A stretch of DNA of 64,000 bases from Coniella vitis (GCA_011317545.1 WUJK01000008.1:2232001-2296000), one strand, 5' to 3'. Counted from the stretch's first letter, positions 35,130 to 48,280 are shown. Notes: generated from the sequence alone by a model not told the origin. A program made the numbers and translations.

Positions 35130-37611
35130 TTATTGGTTATCCATATTAAGGTAGTTGGTCAAGTCCTCCGCAGACGCCTGATTACCAAAGAAATCCATCC
35201 TCTGCATCATCTGGCTGCCAGCTGCCATGCCCTGGTGTTGGTGCCACCGGCCTTGTCGCATCACCGCATTGGGTGCCTGCTGCTGAGACACCTCGACAGC
35301 AGCTGAGGAGCCGGGAACGGGGTGAAAAGCCTCTGGTGGTCGACTATGATTCGATAGCCGACCGAGTGCAGAGGTGCCTGTGACTCGCGGTGTTCCTGCT
35401 ACATCAGGTGTGCCGTACGAAGTATCATGGACGCTTCGAGATCTGTCGCCAAGCGATACACTGGTGCCGAGGGCTCCAGTATGCCGGACGGCCGAGGACA
35501 TGCCTTCGCTGTGCCCGCTAATCACATCAGGCTGATAGCTGGTCACGCTGCGTTCTGCGTCGTGGTAATACCCTGCAACGGCGGTCGGGTCACTGTTGGG
35601 CAGAGGTTGTGCATCGACACCCGCAACCATATCTGACCTAGACCCGGAGCCCAACGCCGCTCGCAAGGTGCCTGGGCCAACGTCATACGAGTAGTAGTCG
35701 AGCGTTTGCGAAGGCAATGCTGATGACGGTGCGAAAGCGCGAATGACGGCGGAGTGTTGAGGCAAGGTTCTAGGTGTTGCCTGAGGCAGGCTTGCTGTCA
35801 ACATGCGCTCAAGGGTGGCGACACGGTCGGCAAGGGCCTGATATTCCTTGCGGCTCACAAGAGTCTCGGAACGGAGCCGGGAGGTTGTAGTCGCATGAAC
35901 CTCGCTGTCAGAGCTTCTCTCTTCATCACTGGCTTGGTCGTCTTCGGTGTCATCATTGTCGCTTTGTTGGCTAATGCGGCAAAAAGTGTCGAGCAAGATC
36001 TGGAACTTTTCCCGCTTGCTCCTCGAAACAGTCTCACACTTGGTCTTGAAGTGGCTGTCAAAGGCCCCAGGATCGGTGAAGGATTTCCAGCACTTTTTGC
36101 AAAGGCCAGCAGCAGGGTGACCGTGTTCATTGTCGGAAACATTGAACGAGGAAATGGCTTGTCGGGTGTTGTCTACATCAAGGTTGTGTGCAGGTCTACC
36201 CAAGTGGCGACTATTATGATATAGATCGTTAGTCAGGGACGTGTCTGCTTTGTTGACAAAGGGAGGTAACAACTTACACCACAGTAGAGATGTTGTGGTG
36301 CTCTGTGTGACAGCTAAAGTACTTGGCGTGAACATTCAAGTCGTAAATGTCTGGATTTGCCCTTCTAAAGGGACAAATCATTTTGGGGTCACCGCTCTCC
36401 TCCTCGGTGCCACCGGGTGTCTTGCTCCGTTTGACTGGCGGCTCATCGTCTCCATCGCTGTCCTCGCCGCCGTCTTCGTCAAAGCGGACATGCCGCTTGC
36501 CGAAGGGATTCAGGTGGCTAGTGGGCCGTAATCCTTGCGCCGCTGTACTCGAAGCCTGGCCTGCGGGTTCTTCGAAGTCTTGCGGGCTTGTGCCGCCTCT
36601 TGCAAAAGCGATGTGCTGCTTAGTCACCGGGCTCGGCTCCGAGACGGGCGTGAGGACTTGGTGATTCATTGATGGGCTTGTCTTTGGAGTCATAATGGTA
36701 GGCAACGCCCGCAGCATGTCACTGTGAGATGAGAAGCCTTCAGTCACTGGCGATGTCTCAGAGGTGGAGGTGCCACAAGAGCTGGGATTGTACAGTCGCG
36801 GATCGAGTGGCACACGGAGCCATTCTCCGTCATGCATGGTGACTGGAGTCCCGGGAGGACAAGCCTGCGAAATATCCTGTAACAGCGAATCCCCAGATTG
36901 CAGCCTCGCAACCTGAGAGGCCCACGGGATATACAAGTCGGAGCTATAGGAGACGGGTCCAGTCACACTCAGTGGAGACGGGGCATCTGCTGGCAGCTGT
37001 TGAGGACACTGGGCCAAGGGATCGGGCGTGAGCAGCAAGTTGGGCACGGCTCGGACAGCCAGTGGATTTTGGAGCTGTGCGGACTGGTACAGGGAAGTGA
37101 TACGCGAAGCAGCTGATGATCTGTCGGCGCGACCGCGAACGTAGTTGTAGCCATGGACTTTTTCCATGTGCTGCCTGCAATTGGACTCTCTTTTGGAAAC
37201 ATATTTGCAGCCGTGCCACAGGCAGGGAAACGTCCGCGGCTCTGGTGAGTGCTTGTCGTTGAAGTGACGGTCTAGCTCCTTTTCCGTGGACCAGCCCAGA
37301 GTAGAGTAAGGACAATCTTCGACAGGACACTTGAAGGACCGGCTGTGCGTTTTCAAGTGGCGGTTGAGGTCACAAAAGCGAGGGAACTCCTTGCCGCAGA
37401 TCTGGCAGACATACACATCCTGGCCGGCCTGTTGCTGTTCCAAGTCGGAGGGGCCTGCAGCGCATAGAGCGGAAGACTTGTCTGCAAAACGTGTGGGAAC
37501 AGCAATTGCCCACGATCTGTCTGCAGCTGACGTATAGGAGGAATTCATGTCAGAGAAGGGGATGCCGTGGTTGAGCTGTCGATCTTGAGTCGCTACCGAG
37601 CCGGGGACCAT
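35130..37611 (-). CDS. C2H2 zinc-finger protein, likely transcription factor
   Basis: Two exons, 37611-36278 and 36210-35130, giving 804 aa from the ATG of MVPGSVAT; a second ATG at 37548 (MNSSYTS) is equally possible. Three clustered fingers are visible: C69/C72/H85/H89, C95/C100/H116/H121 and C130/C135/H148/H153. After a Ser/Pro-rich disordered region with an acidic patch and KRSKT, a second zinc-ligand cluster starts at MICPFRRANPDIYDL. It continues across the 67 bp intron into RHLGRPAHNLD and GLCKKCWKSFTDPGAF. This CPF...C..H split-finger unit recurs in many fungal C2H2 proteins of unknown function. A heptad stretch (ALADRVATLERML) near residue 570 could support self-association. Nuclear, DNA-binding; targets unknown. 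Confidence 0.88.
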
Positions 37612-38430
37612 CACCAGCGAATCGAGCAGTGTAAATGGGCGTGCCAAAATAGCCCGGCAAATATTGGGCAACAGGCCGGTGCGAGACTCTGTTTTTCCTT
37701 GATATTGACGCGCTTCCTTTGTACTGAGACCAATGCGATGTTTCCTACTTGATTGGTGCAAGACCCTAATGGGCGTTGGACGATATCAAGTGCAAGGCGG
37801 CACCCAGGCTCGTGGATTTGATAGTAGGGGAAAAAGAAACAGGACGCAAGAAGGGGCGCAGGGGCCAGGAAGGCTGATATCAAACGAATGACAGGAATGA
37901 GGGCAGGGGCAGAGCAAGGCAGCACTGCACAGCAAGAGCGTCCTTTTGCAGGCGAGGTCGAAGTTTGGACGGGACAGACAAAACAAGACAGAGAAAGGCA
38001 GGCAGCAAAGTCCACAGCCTCGTCGCGTGGGCTCTGGCGTCGGTGATATCGTGCGTCAATGTCAGATCTTTGATTGTTGCTGCTCGCGATGCTGTGCAAT
38101 GATTCAAGCCTAGACGGTGCGGCAGCCTGAGGGCCCAAGCAGGCCGTTGCTCGTCTATTATATGACCCTATCTAGGTTCCCCGGGCAGACGCTGAGGGCC
38201 ACCACTATGGAATCTCCGGGCCCCTCGAGAGGGTCAAGGCCAGTTGTAGCGGCCAGGAGCGCCATATTTGAGACCCATCGTGAGGCCAGAATATGCAGCA
38301 TATACTTGTAGTGATACAGTCGCAGTGGAGAGAGAATGCTGCAAGAGGGCGTGGCTGAGTTGGACGACAGACTTGGTACAGGCAAAGGTGAAGCAGCAGC
38401 CGCCAAATCGGTGAGAAGAGGTGAGGTGAG

Positions 38431-38466
38431 GTGCAGGTGCAGGTGCAGGTGCAGATGCAGATGCAG
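38431..38466 (+). repeat. hexanucleotide GTGCAG/ATGCAG run
   Basis: About six units of GTGCAG turning into ATGCAG. Non-coding as far as I can tell. Confidence 0.9.
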
Positions 38467-40184
38467 AGCAGAGTCTCAGGGTTGGGGTTTCTGCGGTTGG
38501 GGTTTTGGGGTCCAAGCAGCAAAGATGCCCGTGCCGAAGGCAGAGGTGCAGGGGTGCAAGGGCCCAACTCGGGAGGTCTCCAATCATTTAGGCAGGGTGC
38601 CGGGGTATGGGCCTGGGGGACACATCGCTCGAGGCTGCGCATGGAAAGAGCCCCAGGCCTGTACTTTGGAAGGCACCGCTCATAAAACACTGCACGTACA
38701 GCACTGGGTGCAACACTCACAGCACCCAGCAGCAGCACCTCTAGCCGCTGCAGCCAATTAAGGTGCTCACCGAAGTGGGGTTTCTGGGCTTAGGAAGGCA
38801 GGAACCAGCCTGCCGGGTCCGGCCACGTCCGGCTTCGACATCACTGGCACTGCTTGCACACCGTCAACGAGACTCACTGACGACTCAGCCAACGCAAGGC
38901 CCAAACCAACGTGCATATTGTCGCTCTAGTTTCTATAGACCAAGCCCGTTCTGCTTGGCGAAGGCAACTTGGTCAACATACGACAGATGGTGCAGAGCGC
39001 GGCTATCTCATTCCTCTTTTAGCAACTCGTGCGTTGCTGTCTTCACCGAGCTACGATGCGTATGTAGTGGAGGAAGTTTGATGTTGATGTTCGGTGATTT
39101 ACTATCAAGTATGTCAGGTACCTGAGTACAGAACTGACACCATGTACTTTGGCTGTGGCCCTGCAGGGCTACCAATCTCACAGTGCTACATAGTACCGTT
39201 CATGCCTTGTCGCAACAGCGGGTGCGCTTACTGGAGGCTCGCGTATTACCAACCATTCACCTTACAGCCACGGCCACCACTGCACTCTCTACGTAGCAAG
39301 CTAGGTACTACGTAAGTACATAGTAGTTGACTCTCTTGGTCTCTGCCCCCCCCCCTCCCCTGAGCATGCAGACTCCGTCACCACTGAGGCTTGGAGCCAT
39401 GCGTCTTTTCTCCAGCAAAGACAAGATGCTGACTGCATGGTGCCTCGTGCTCTGCCAGCCGCTGGTAAGCATGACCGCATGGTCCAAACGTCAAAAGCAG
39501 TACACAGCTATGCACGCTGAGTTCGCCCCGGGCTCGGAAGGATTGCTGGCAATAACAGCACAGCCGTTCCTTCCCGCGCCAGTTTTGTTTATGTGAACTT
39601 GCCCCCCCCCCCTATTAGAGTGCGCTTTCCCAACTGCCATAGCAAGCGGACTTTGCTGCCTTCCTCCTTCCGTGCGACGTCAATTCTCCGTCTCTGGTTC
39701 CTGCCATTCCTTGCCGAGGCCCCTTGTTCTTGCCGTGCGGCCTCCCGGACATGAGCGGGTCTGGCTGGCCGCCGCGACGGGCCGCCTGGGCCCAAAAACC
39801 CGGCCCAGCAAAATCTTGTCCTTGTCCTGCCTGGATAGTTAAGACCAGCAAAACCAACAGCCTTGGGAGTCTACGATATCCGCGATAGACGCACGCGCAG
39901 CGCATCACTCACGCCTCAGGAGGGACGTCGTCCACGCAAAGAGAACCCCGCACACATGGCCCAGGTGCTCGAGCAGCGCCGTTGCGCCGGGGTCGCAGGA
40001 TGGGTCGGGTTCGCTCTGTGTGCTCGCTTGCGCTGCCTCCACTTCAAGCTGAGCGATACCGTCCCATCTTTGTTGCAGATCTCCAGTTCATTGTTTTGTA
40101 TTTGGTTTGGTGTCTTAATACACAAAAGCGCAGCAGTGCATGGCACATGGATGTTTGGGCCTGTCTTTTGGGTCTTTTATCGAT

Positions 40185-40215
40185 CAGTCAGTCAGTCAGT
40201 CAGTCAGTCAGTCAG
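40185..40215 (+). repeat. (CAGT)n microsatellite
   Basis: Nearly eight perfect CAGT units followed by a diverged CAGG and CGGT. It lies in a non-coding region. Confidence 0.93.
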
Positions 40216-42732
40216 GCGGTCGATCGGTCAGGTGCTTCTCATTTCCACTTTGCCAAAGAGGCGACGTTGCGAGGCCCAAAAGGCGAGACCTCGCACAATA
40301 GGCCACGATGGCCGCAATCAGCTAAGACCACCCTTTCACCCGTTTGTTCCTCGGATGGCCCCCTTTTCCTGCGGCTTGGATGAATGTCGTCAACACGATT
40401 CTGTCATCAAGGACGGCACTTCAGGCCGCTTCAACTCTGGGGCCAGAAATACCTCAGAGCCTCCTTTTGAGGTCGCATACATGTCGCATGAGATAATATA
40501 TCCAGGTACGTCCATGGCGATTGTGTGTACCCTGCCACTACATGTCATCGCTTGCCCCCGGTAGGAACCGACCTTGCCGCCTCCCATTTCGTTTGGGTGG
40601 GTGGGCTTGAAAGCTGGTCTCCTCCCACGGTCCCGCTCAACAACGACGGCAGACCACGTTTCCTCAACGGGGGCCAAAAATAACATCCCCGCTCGGTGCT
40701 TGGCAACATGCAGGATTTTCTATACTTTGCAATTTGGAGGACGTGTCGTTCTCTTTTCTGCTTTATAACTCTGATTCTTTTGCTCGCTTCTCAGCACTGC
40801 CACTTCATACCATATTGTCGGGTCCGCTTGGGCTCCACTTCCCTACCCCGCCCCTGTTTGGTAGGGAATAGTCGATGGTTTGAGCACTTACACGTCGACT
40901 CAGACGCACCGGAAGCAGAGGCTGTCTTTATCCGGAACCGGCCTTCCAGACCCCATGAGATGATCAAAAAGAAAAGAACAAAAGTAGTCCCTTTGTTTGT
41001 ACATATGTACAGCCCACTACCGATCTGTTGATCTATACATGGTGTCTAACGAGTAGACATCCACCCCCCCCCCCGAAAAAAAACACCAATAGGATTTGCT
41101 TCACATTCTGTGACCTGAGAGGAATCTAAAGTAATTTAGGTCCTGAACTCTGCTTGACAAAATACGGGTGCCCTGGTGGAAATGACACGCTATAGTGGCT
41201 GAAGACACCAATAAAGAAGAAAAAGGGAGTAGTTCCTCGTCTTCTCCTCCGCGTGCGGTACTGACGTGTTGCGGTCCCATCTTTCGGAAGAGACTTTTTG
41301 CTGCCTGGCGATGAGTACATGCCGGCCACCAGACTGCGTATGTATGGCAGCGAGCAAACACCACCACATGCAAAACAGGCATGGCGACTCACATACTTCC
41401 GCCCCCACCCTTTCTTGTCTTTCCAACCTCAGCACGAGAACAGTCTCCTTCCCTACCGAATGAGTCAAACCTTGACGTACGTAATATGTAGGTTGTTGGT
41501 ACCAGCTCTTTGGGTCTGCTATGCTCGAGGAAGTAGACGTCCATCCAGATACTGTGCCTCGTCTACTACTTCTACCTTTACTAGCACTTAGTCAAAATAC
41601 GAAAACCCCTTCAGCCCACTTTTCCCTTCCACTCCGCCTCGCAAACCATCCAATCAAAGTCAGCATCAGATCGAATACCATACTCGGTCACTAGGTAATA
41701 ATTACAGACATGAAATGCAAATGGCATTGCTATAGCCAGGCGGAGTATTCTGAACCACTGAGCACTGGGGTCAACACCAGTCCCTTGGACAGATTGAAAA
41801 GAAGAAAAAAGAACAAACCTCGATGTCGTATTGGGAGAAGGAAAGGAGCTGGTAGATAACTTAAAGTGCCCAGATAAATACGTACGTAGGAGATACATGA
41901 GATGCGCAACCGTAAGAGTTGTATGCATCGCCACCAAAATACGATACGATACTATCAAGCTGTGTTGTGTTTTAGTGTAAAAATAGCAGCTCGCAATTGA
42001 ATTGCGCTGCCTCTTCTCTTGAACCACAATGAAATTGAAAATTAACGGGGAAAATGCTATTCCACGAGCGCGGGCTACTCTAGTACTCGTTGTAAAGTAC
42101 CCAATGTTTCCATAAAGTGAGAAGTGCCTGTTTTACAAACCCCCCCCCCCCCCCCAAAAAAAGGCCTGAATGCACTTACTTTTACTTACTAGAATCCTAG
42201 ATATCGTGATAACAAGCCTGTTTGTCCATCAGCACAGATAATAATCCATACTTGGCGACCATGTACTGACTGACATGAGCTTGGTATTACACTCGGCGAC
42301 ACCATCCCCATGGCAAACAAAGGTCTTATATACTCTGAAGCCTTTTGCAGACTACCTAAGCACCAGTCCCACATGTCCATGTTGACGGTCATTCCATTCT
42401 TGCTCAAAAAGAGCCACTTGTTTTCGGTTCTGTATTGCGCTAGATTGGACAAGCTAGTTCATCGAAAGGGTGGGAAAGGGGACAATAATCGAAGCTGCAC
42501 ATACGGAACTTTGTCATCATTGAGTCAAGGGGACGGTAAAAGTCAATTATTCTTGTGGTATCATTAACAATGAAGTCCCTCAAAGAGAACACTTTTCCAA
42601 GAGCCGTGTATACATGAAGCAAGATGCCAAATTCGTTAGTTTTATCAATCCTCCCTTTGCGCCGTCAAACAGGTCCTCAAACGCCTCCATTATCGATCAA
42701 TCTTATCCCAGATTTAGCACAACTTGTATACT

Positions 42733-44273
42733 TTATTGTAGCGGCGGATTTTTGTCTGTCCTGACTTCTTCATCCCTGCTGGCCTCTTGTTCTGTCGACG
42801 TCGATGAGGATTCCTCATCAGGTTCAGACGAGGCGTCGCCATCGGTGTCTTTTGTTTCAGCGCCTACAAGAGACGACTTGCTGTCTTCTAGCAATGCTGC
42901 CGTCGTCGTTGCTGCTTCCGCTGCGTTTGCTGCTTGGAGGCTCTTGATTCTCTCCAGCATTGCCTGCTTCTTTTCCTCAATCTCGGCCTCCTGCTTTGCT
43001 TTCTCTGCAGCTTGATCCTGGGCTGGACTCGGCGTTCCTTATACAAGCACAATCTCAGTAAATTTGGCATGTAAGAAAAATGGGGATCACGTCCAAAACC
43101 TACCACTTGACCCGGTGTCTCCGGGACATCGCTCGCGGTCCAGTTTGGCGTTGAGCACGGTGTACAGTTCCGGACAATAGTTGAGTATCTCCTTTCTCCG
43201 CGCGGGGTCGCCCCAAACCTCTGTCGGTAGGTTTTCGCCCATCTCTTGGACGTGGAAACCCATTGGATTCTCAATGTACACATTCTCCACAGTAAGGACA
43301 CCTTCCAGGCCCGATGCCACCTTCAAACCAGGTGTAATATAGAGACGTAAGCCGAACCATTCGTCCTCGGGGTCCGTGTCATTGAAACGGGACTGAAACT
43401 GCAAAATCTTTCTCACGGCGGATATGCGGCGGAGCGAGAGGCCACCGTTGCCCGAGAAACGATCGTCATTCGTCCTGTGCACACGTGGTCAGAGAGAGGG
43501 TGAAAGCTCCGGAAGCGGGCAAAAGCCGAAACCAAGGGCAAAGGGCCAGAACTCACCTGGGCGCGCCGGCCCAGTGCCAGTCCAACCACTCATTCAAGCT
43601 GACTTCGGAATTGGCGCACAATATGCTGTCGTATTCGTACTTCAGAAGCCATTCGACGCCCGGCAAGAACTCATCATAAAACCGAATGTCCGTCAAGGTT
43701 CGGTAAACCAGCTCCTTGGAAGAGATATCCCACGGCTCGGGCAGTACCATCAAGTCCAACTTGCCTACAACTTGCTGGTGCTTGACTGAGGTGCTCCGGC
43801 CAAGCATGGTGACGCTTTCAGGCGATCCAATAAAGAGGAAACGCCAGTCTGGTGGCACAACAGCAATCATGTGTAGGAGCTGCGGAACGAGATGCGGCAT
43901 GACCCGCGGTTCGATGATCATGGCCAGCTTGGCGGGGTGATAGGCGGCGCGTGGGTCCGCCGTCTTCTGCCAGTCGACTTTGATGGAAGGCATCTTTTGC
44001 CTGGCCTCGTCGATGCGCGATTTGAACTGAGCTCTGATCATGGGCTGGTAGCTGGGTAATAATGAAGCTAACCACCATCTGTGCAGCAATTGTCAGTATG
44101 TCTGCACATGTAGGTATGTACAGGCAATACGTATGTATGTCATCCTGCGATAGTATATGCTTGCAAGATGCGCGGCGTGGGACTCACGTGAGTGCTAGCG
44201 ATATGGCCAGGAACAGCCGTAATCTTGTAAACGCAAAGACGCCGCTCGAGGGCGCGGAAGAGCTGGGAGCCAT
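42733..44273 (-). CDS. DUF5672 protein with N-terminal membrane anchor and coiled-coil tail
   Basis: Four exons by my reading: 44273-44188, 44078-43557, 43474-43104 and 43037-42733, 427 aa. The start is the ATG of MAPSSSAPSS. A basic-flanked hydrophobic helix (RLRLFLAISLAL) near residues 18-28 suggests a type II signal anchor. The DUF5672 core contains VVPPDWRFLFIGSPESV, EYDSILCANS, DWHWAGAP and FSGNGGLSLRRISAV, then DPEDEWFGLRL and a CPE near its end. Family members are glycosyltransferase-like, but no activity is proven, so I give none. The last exon adds a charged coiled coil (AEKAKQEAEIEEKKQAMLER) and an acidic Ser-rich tail, which the neighbouring paralogue at 46952 lacks. The two genes are divergent, 2.7 kb apart. 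Confidence 0.87.
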
Positions 44274-46951
44274 GACAGGGGCAGAGCCGGGTCCGAGAAC
44301 AGAAAAGAGCAAACGAGTATTGATTGGTGCAAGCAGTGCTGCCAAGAGCCGCAGTTTGGCGATCTTGTTGTCGGACTATAAACAATCTGCCACCGAAGTG
44401 CGCCGCATAGTCGCGCGTGGATGAGCCTCTCGCTATGCCCTTGCCCAGACTTTCTCTGTGTCTTCTTCGTGTTGCGCCTTTCTTGTCGTTTGTTGCTCGC
44501 ACGTTGCTTGGAAAGAGCGGTATCGGGTCGGCGCAGTGTTGGGCGGACGGCCTGCTTTGGTGGCGTTCTGAAGAGGACAAGTCGGCAAGAATATGTGCTG
44601 TCAATCTGGAAGCAGCTTTGGGGCGATGCGTGGAAAGGGAGGAAGGTTTGGCGTTGAGTCGGACGACAAGATCGACACGAATTGCGCCGCCTGCGAGATG
44701 GCTGCTGGCCGCAAAGGGTGAAACGGACAGGTACTTGGAGGTACCTGAGCCGATCCTCGCTTTGTACCTGCCTCCGGTGCCGTGTACTATATACCCAGCA
44801 CTTTGTAGCCGTCGCATTTCGGCATTTTATGCTTTTCGTGTCGTGTCTGGATGCTATAAAGTACATGGCACCTGTTTCTTGCTGTGCTACATAGAATTCA
44901 TATCTGCGGCAATACTGTGTATACTAGGTACACATCCATAGGTAGTATAGTAATTCCAGATTCACTCTGTCTGTAAAAGAGAAGGAAGAGACAGCTGTTT
45001 CTGACACACGACATGCTCCCCGCGTGCTTACATATGTACTTGCCCCGGCCAGCCCTCCGCTGCTTCGCAGCATGGTGAAAGACCGGGCTGGGTGGCTGCG
45101 AGGCGGGCGGGCTAGTGGTCCGCTCCACCCCTTTCTACCATAGTAGCACGCACCGTGATATAACTGTACAGCCCCAGAGCCCCTATCACCTCTCTCAGCC
45201 GCGATCTAGTACTATGAGTCTGGGGACGCTATCCCAACGTGACGAGCTGTCGGGATCGCATCACCTTTGTTGTATCTCTATTCGAGAATGCTGCTATTAG
45301 CCTCTTGCGCACACTCTGTGCTTCTCACCGTCTGAAGGTGTTTCCATGCTACACGTTATGGGCCTCTACATAGTATCACATCGATCCATTCTGCATCGGG
45401 GCAAATGACTAGCACATAGTACTAGTATATCATCAGAGACAGAGTCTACTATATATGTATATCGTGTAAGTAAATGGCTGAGAGACATGGGTGTAGCACG
45501 TGTGGCAACACAGCAAGAGTACATAGTACCATTGAAATCCTGAGGGCGCATGTGCCAAGACATTGCTGAATGCTTGTTTGGATTCCTGCAGCTGGCCACA
45601 AATCCCCCACTGGTTCCAAGAACAGCGCTCTACATACTATGTAGTACAGAGAGTAGTACTCTGTACATAGTACATAGTAGCCCACGCAAGATGACGCACT
45701 ATCGCCCTATCGGCCCAGCGTCGCACCCTCGCGTGCAGCAGCAGCCACTGTAGTATAGTATAAAATGCTAATCCAGCCATGGCATGGCATGGCGCGCAGA
45801 GACACCCACCAACTGCGTTTGCGAACGGCAGACAGCACTTGTATCTGGCAGCATGCAAAGCCTTCTCTCTCTCCGCCAGCCAAGGAAATTTCTGACCAGC
45901 CAGCCAGCTTCCAGCCACCTGGGCCAGCCCACAGCCAGCCCACGCCAGCTTCAGCCTGGTCATCTAGTCCTACATAGTGGCTCAGGCATGCCCCTCCCAG
46001 AGCCCACTAGCCGCAAGCACTGACGGTGGGGTGGGGGCGGCCCTTGGGTGTTCTGGGGGCTTCTCACGGGAAAAGGAAAGCCTTGCACAGAATGTACCTG
46101 CAGCTTCGCTGGCGGGGGCTGGACCCGAAGTCACTAGAGGTACCGCCGTAGGCCCCACGATCTCCCTTGTTTCGCCCACCCTGCACCCGGACCAGGGACA
46201 TGAGACCCATTCTCATTGTCCTTGCCTCCGCCGCCTCCCTACGTTTGCTCGACTCTGCCCTCGATTCAGACATTGATCCTCAGTCACTGTTTTGCCCCAT
46301 GGCGGCCAGCCCAGGCAAGCCACTCTTCTACCAACACTGATTTCGCTTCAGGAGCGACATGCGCTTGTTTTTCTCGCTTCCTTTTTCTTTGGCTGCCTAC
46401 TTCTCCTGGATCTTCAGCCCGGCGCATTGCATTCTCTCACCGTTACCGTCGTTGTGATATACTATAGTATACGATTCCTTCTCTGTGGAGACAAAACACT
46501 CGGCAAGCAGCCCCGTGCTCCGATACAGTGATTGCGCGTCACTACAAGCACGACACCCCAGCTGCCCCAGACGTCAGATTCATTGCAAGACACCGCCAAT
46601 CTCTTGCCCAAAGCGAGATACTCTTTTTGAGGTTGCAGAAGCCTCCCACTGCAAAGTCCCAGTAGGGAAAGACCAAAGGGCCTGTCGGCGTCGTCAGCAA
46701 AATATAAGCTCGCCTTCACGCTCTCCAATCCCGAGGGCGCCAGCTTCCACGTGCGGCGCGCTTTTGACCAGCTCCATCCACCGTCCTACAAAGCCCATTT
46801 TGCGAATCTGGCGGCGGCTGTCCATCGGGCTTACCGACTGCTAGTCATCATTGATCCTGTCTGTCTTTTTGGGTCCCAATTCTGGCATCAGAACAAGGAG
46901 GGGTGTGCCGACGAGCTGCTGTGCGCCTAATTGCGTTTTCAAAAATCCACC
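44274..46951. promoter_or_regulatory. 2.7-kb divergent region between the two DUF5672 genes
   Basis: It carries both promoters. It holds the densest cluster of the dispersed 9-mer: copies at 45367, 45520, 45635, 45664 and 45670, with near-copies at 45414 and 45968. A CCAGC-rich stretch lies at about 45898-45955. No open frame is convincing. Confidence 0.55.
45630..45680. repeat. imperfect inverted repeat built from TACATAGTA motifs
   Basis: GTACAGAG and CTCTGTAC face each other across a short AGTAGTA spacer. They are flanked by TACTATGTA on the left and two overlapping TACATAGTA copies on the right. The whole block can fold back on itself. Confidence 0.8.
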
Positions 46952-48280
46952 ATGATGGCGCCTTCAGAGAGAATCGAGCCTGAAGACATGACTTTGGGCG
47001 AGGCTGGCGTGCGAATAAGATCAATGTTGATGAAGATATGGGCCAGGACCACTCGCAGGATACGAGTCGCTCTCGCACTCTGCGTTTTCCTGTAGGTATA
47101 TTGTTTGCATGTAAAGCGTATAGGGCCGCTGCTGCTATTACCGCTATTGTTGGTGAGACTAACACAACTCGGCAGGTTCTTCGCACTCAGCCTGTCAAAC
47201 GACTACATAAGAGATTACGACGCTTATGTGACAATACCCAAAGTATCTCTAGAGTATGCGCTGGAGCAAAAGACGCCGTTCAACGAAACCAAGGTCGCCC
47301 TGCTCATTGAGAACCGCGTGAATCCCATCCTTGCGCCGCTCATGCTACATTTCATCTCGGTAGTTCCACCGGACTGGCGCTTTCGCTTCATGGGATCCGT
47401 CGAGTCTGTCGAGGCCATCAACAAGTCCGTCGCCATCCGCCACCAGGTCGACACTGGCAAGCTTGATCTGACCTACATTCCATCCAACATGTCTGTCTCG
47501 TCACAAGAAGAAATTTCCCGTTTTCTCACAAATCAATGGATGTACGAAACCGTCCTTGCGCCTGCAGAATGGCTGCTCATTTTCCAAACCGACTCGATTC
47601 TATGCGCCAATGCTCGTCGCAATTTGAACGATTTCCTCGATTATGACTGGATTGGCGCACCGTGGAATCCTGCCGCGCGCTTTGGTGGGAATGGTGGCCT
47701 GTCCATCCGCCGTGTCAGCGCCATTCTCGACGTCCTGCGGTCCCAAACCCGCGCCGACTTTTCCGAACCCGAGGACGTGTGGCTGGTAGAGAGACTGGGT
47801 CACAGACCCAATGCTAAGATGGCCGATGCCACAGTGTCGCTTACATTTAGTGGTGAGATGCACACGGGCATGGCAACACACCTGGCTTCGGACAAGGAGA
47901 CAGCACGATTCAATTCGACCCTCGAGGCCGCAGAGCAAGGTGAGCTTGTCAAGGGCATCGATGACTGGCGTGAGGGCTTCTATGAGCCAATGGGCTACCA
48001 CACGGGCGGCAGCGGCACGTACCTACACTCACAAATCTGGGGTAGTCCCCGGCTCAGGAAGCATATCTGGGACTACTGTCCTGAGGTCAAAATGACGCTT
48101 GCCATGGACGCTGCCAAATTCGTGCCAGGCAGCTGTGGTGCGTACTGGAAGCGGGACGCGCTGGGTGAGGGCTATTCCATGGCCGACACCGGTACGCTGG
48201 ATATCGATTTGGGCATGGGAACGGAAATGATTGATGGCGTCGAGTATCCGCTGCTGCCGAGCGGATTGATGCCCTTTTAA
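46952..48280 (+). CDS. DUF5672 protein with N-terminal membrane anchor (paralogue)
   Basis: Two exons, 46952-47091 and 47176-48280, giving 414 aa. The start ATG has a good CCACC context (a second ATG follows at once). Intron 1 (84 bp, donor GTAGGT) falls inside the hydrophobic anchor (VALALCVFL-FFALSL), in the same phase and place as intron 1 of the paralogue at 44273. This supports an old duplication. Core motifs are ENRVNPILAPLMLHFISVV, PPDWRFRFMGSVESVEA, QTDSILCANARRNLNDFL, FGGNGGLSIRRVSAI, EPEDVWLVERL and YHTGGSGTYLHSQIWG. It should sit in the secretory pathway as a type II membrane protein. The family is glycosyltransferase-like but uncharacterised, so no reaction is claimed. Confidence 0.9.

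Larger units (their letters stand above)
37612..42732. other. 5.1-kb gap, no supported gene
   Basis: Many short frames but none protein-like. It includes a (GTGCAG)n run at 38431-38466, a (CAGT)n run at 40185-40215, copies of the dispersed 9-mer at 39187 and 39317, C-runs near 39348 and 39602, and two C-run/A-run junctions at 41064-41083 and 42140-42162. The left part is the promoter side of the zinc-finger gene; the right end is the 3' flank of the first DUF5672 gene. Confidence 0.5.

Noticed and set aside
39863..40564. 233-codon plus-strand frame over the CAGT microsatellite
   Set aside because: The stop-free length comes partly from the repeat. The translation has no motif or domain.
41611..42027. 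138-codon minus-strand frame
   Set aside because: No family resemblance, unusual composition and no start context. Probably part of a 3' flank.
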